Source of the DNA: Otis tarda
Lineage: Eukaryota > Chordata > Aves > Otidiformes > Otididae
Direction of reading: 5' to 3'
DNA length: 64,000 bases
Assembly (NCBI GenBank): GCA_026413225.1
Contig: CM048554.1
Span: 75,446,463-75,510,462, forward strand
Both the position numbers and the translations under genes were made by a program. The notes beneath the pieces were generated by a model, which saw only the letters and a program-made list of their open reading frames with translations, was not told the DNA's origin and searched no databases. Position 1 is the first letter of the stretch, and each line of letters starts with the position of its first letter. Shown here in pieces: positions 61,701-64,000 of the stretch.

Positions 61701-64000
61701 TTACAAAAATGTATTTCCATTTACTCAGTCAAAATAAAATTGAATAATCAGTGCTTTTCTCCCCCAGTTTTCAGAATAGCAACCCATAGATGTACTAAAT
61801 ACTTGCTATTTGTGTTGAGGTTTTTTGTGTTTTGGTATGGGTTCAGTTTTGGGGCATTTTGTTTGATTGTTTGTTTTGGTTTGGTTTTTTTGGTGGTGGT
61901 GGTGGTGTTTTTTCTCAAGGGAAACAGCTAACAATTTTTAAAACCACAGGGCATAGAGATATACCGCAGGGTATATCTCTAAGTAAGTTTCTCAATGGTT
62001 AGTTGACCTCACTGCTAACAATCTGAACTTCACTTTCATTTCAACTGCATCTTACCTAGCTTTAGGACACAGTTTCCTATGTTCTATTGGACACTTCCCC
62101 CATGGATATAAGCTAACAGTAAAGATGCTAACAGAATAATTCTCATGCCTTTTTTTTAATCCTTCTCTAAAATTTTGGGTCTTCTTGAAGCCTCAATTTT
62201 AGCATTCTTGTAAGACAAGTACTGGCACCAGAAATAGGTTTATTATCCCAACATCATCACACCAGCATAGCTTCCCTCTTGTCTGACATCCCATTCACTA
62301 GCTGTTTTTTAACATAGTAATCACTCCTAAACAATTAATTATTCACTCATCGTATCCTCTTCCTGGAGTGTCTGGGTGATTTTGTTTGTTGGTTTTTTTT
62401 AAATACTGTCCTTCATATTTGTGAGTGTAATTTACATTTTTAGTCACTCAAATATGACAGTTTGGATTTTTATCTACAAATGCATTTTTAAGGGTATGGC
62501 AATAATTAATCCACATTATGGTTATACTATTTCTGTATCCTTTCTAAAACTTAACAACAATTATTTTACGTTCTTTCCCAGATAATTTATATAGATATAG
62601 AGGAGCAAGTCAGGAAGATGCCACAATTACATCAAGATGTCTGGTCACAATGATTCTAAATTGCATCAGTACTGAAAACAGCCTTGTTTTTTGGTTAAAA
62701 ACTCAAAGCCAAAACACATGAAATGTAAGATCTGTGATGAATACTAGTTTTTCATAACAAAGCAATAGGAAACAAAAAGCTTTCACCACACTTACTCAAC
62801 ACCTTTTGCATTGCCCAAATAGAAGATAATACTGAATAACATCTTCTACACAAGTAATCCAGACAAGAACAACATAAGCTGTTAACATCATTTTTGTAAT
62901 AAAGGCAGCATTTTGTAATCATTTTAATTAACAATACTATTAATATTTTAATGACACTTTTAGAAGCACTTATGAGGTGCAGAAGCACAAGTCCCAGTGA
63001 ACCTAAAAGAACCTGTGTTTTACAAATTGTTTTTTTTTCATCTCCAAGTCCCTCCCATACACCTCTAACATTGTAATATTCAATTCTTTTAAACCTCACT
63101 TGTGTAAAAGCAGGGATTGAAATTCTGCAATATAAAAAAAGGTATGAGCTTTGGTCTCCAGTAATTAGGATGCTTTGCATTATTATATTTAAAGGACTTT
63201 TATAAGTTGATAGATGTAAACATGCTAAGCAATAGTATTGCTAACAATGTTTTATATCACAAGTGTGCATGGGCTGAGCCATTTACCACAACTCCGAGGA
63301 AGAAAAATAATTAAAACAGAAAAGACAATAAAGGTTATAATTCTAAACCAGCATGTCTCTGTGGTTTATGTAAAGAGCAGGTATTGTTACTAATTAAGAT
63401 AATGCACTTGAATGTGCATTTTGTCTTCAGACCATATTTAGTTTAGTTTTTGCTACAACACTTCGAAACAAAAGAATTATTAGTATTGAATGGACCTGAA
63501 ATAAAAAATGATTAAGTATTCCACTGCATTGCTGATCCATATCCACAAATAAACAGTGTACTTGGAAGTGTTTTATAATAAACTGAAAAGCAGTGTTTTC
63601 ATCTCAAAGTATTATGCTTTCAAATATTTTTCAAAGAGGTTTTCAGAAATATCTGCTTGACAAACAGTGCATAATACCTAGGAATAGATAAGCAGTAGGG
63701 CCATGATTAGTATGTTAAGCAAGAAATAGGACATGCAAAGACATTTCTTTATATTTGAATAAAATATGAAGCTATATCCTACACGCAATTGAACACAGCT
63801 ATAAAGACCTATAATAAACCTGCATGTTTGCTTAGTGCAAAAATCTTTATTTGTTGAATGTAATTTTAATAGCTCATGTATATTTCCGCGTTAAAAACTT
63901 ATTATTGCACTTACAATGTATTCTTTAAAGCTGTCTTGTTTTCAAGAATAAAAAAGAACCCAAGTATAACAGAGTAATTTGAAATTTAGTCTCAATACTG
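58704..64000. other. Intergenic AT-rich region, possibly a neighbour's 3' UTR
   Basis: No conserved coding exon or clear repeat family recognised. Simple features only: TA run at about 60071-60084, a CA/A tract at 59328-59370, a GGT run at about 61892-61908 and a hairpin at 61954-61981. In mammals SLC16A10 lies next, transcribed toward MFSD4B, so its long 3' UTR might occupy part of this; TTTATT at 59796-59801 could be a minus-strand poly(A) signal. This is synteny inference only. Confidence 0.4.

Noticed and set aside
62752..63180. 142-aa minus-strand ORF near the right edge
   Set aside because: No recognised domain; AT-rich chance frame, possibly inside a 3' UTR. Does not resemble the SLC16A10 C terminus.

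Overview
The window is vertebrate nuclear DNA, almost certainly from a bird. Genes are split by GT-AG introns. There are at least seven relatively young CR1 LINE fragments, most ending in the ATTCTATG-type tail typical of avian CR1. Introns are AT-rich and the one promoter island is very GC-rich. The layout is two genes meeting tail to tail, REV3L (+ strand) and MFSD4B (- strand), the same arrangement I recall for human 6q21.

Positions 1-46,275 hold the 3' part of REV3L, the catalytic subunit of translesion DNA polymerase zeta. Twenty coding exons can be read with consistent splice phases (267-45,260, about 2,631 codons to the natural stop). They start with the giant central exon (267-4,473), continue through the REV7-binding region, the inactive exonuclease-like domain and polymerase motifs A, B and C, and end with the two C-terminal cysteine clusters. 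The N-terminal part (roughly 500 residues by comparison with human) lies before position 1. A short 3' UTR ends at an AATAAA at 46,252.

Positions about 46,520-57,153 hold MFSD4B on the minus strand, a 12-helix major-facilitator sugar transporter of the NAGLT1 type. It has four coding exons (57,153-56,947; 56,816-56,648; 54,004-53,888; 51,705-50,462) and probably a 3.9-kb 3' UTR. Its promoter is a CpG island (about 56,480-57,440) with a ZNF143/THAP11-type site and a YY1 site. The two genes' 3' ends appear to lie only about 250 bp apart.

Positions 57,450-64,000 have no exon I can support. They contain a minus-strand CR1 and AT-rich DNA. By synteny the next gene would be SLC16A10, and part of this may be its 3' UTR, but the sequence does not prove it.

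Non-genic content: seven clear CR1 copies, one very old CR1 relic, a 530-bp non-autonomous hAT-like DNA transposon with terminal inverted repeats and an 8-bp target duplication, two degenerate inverted-arm repeats carrying splice-donor-like sequence, microsatellites, recurrent (A)nCC tracts and several near-perfect hairpins. I saw no prokaryotic-type system (CRISPR, operon, phage), no tRNA and no rRNA. The most interesting signals are the substitutions in REV3L polymerase motif B, the hAT element, and the tightly convergent 3' ends.
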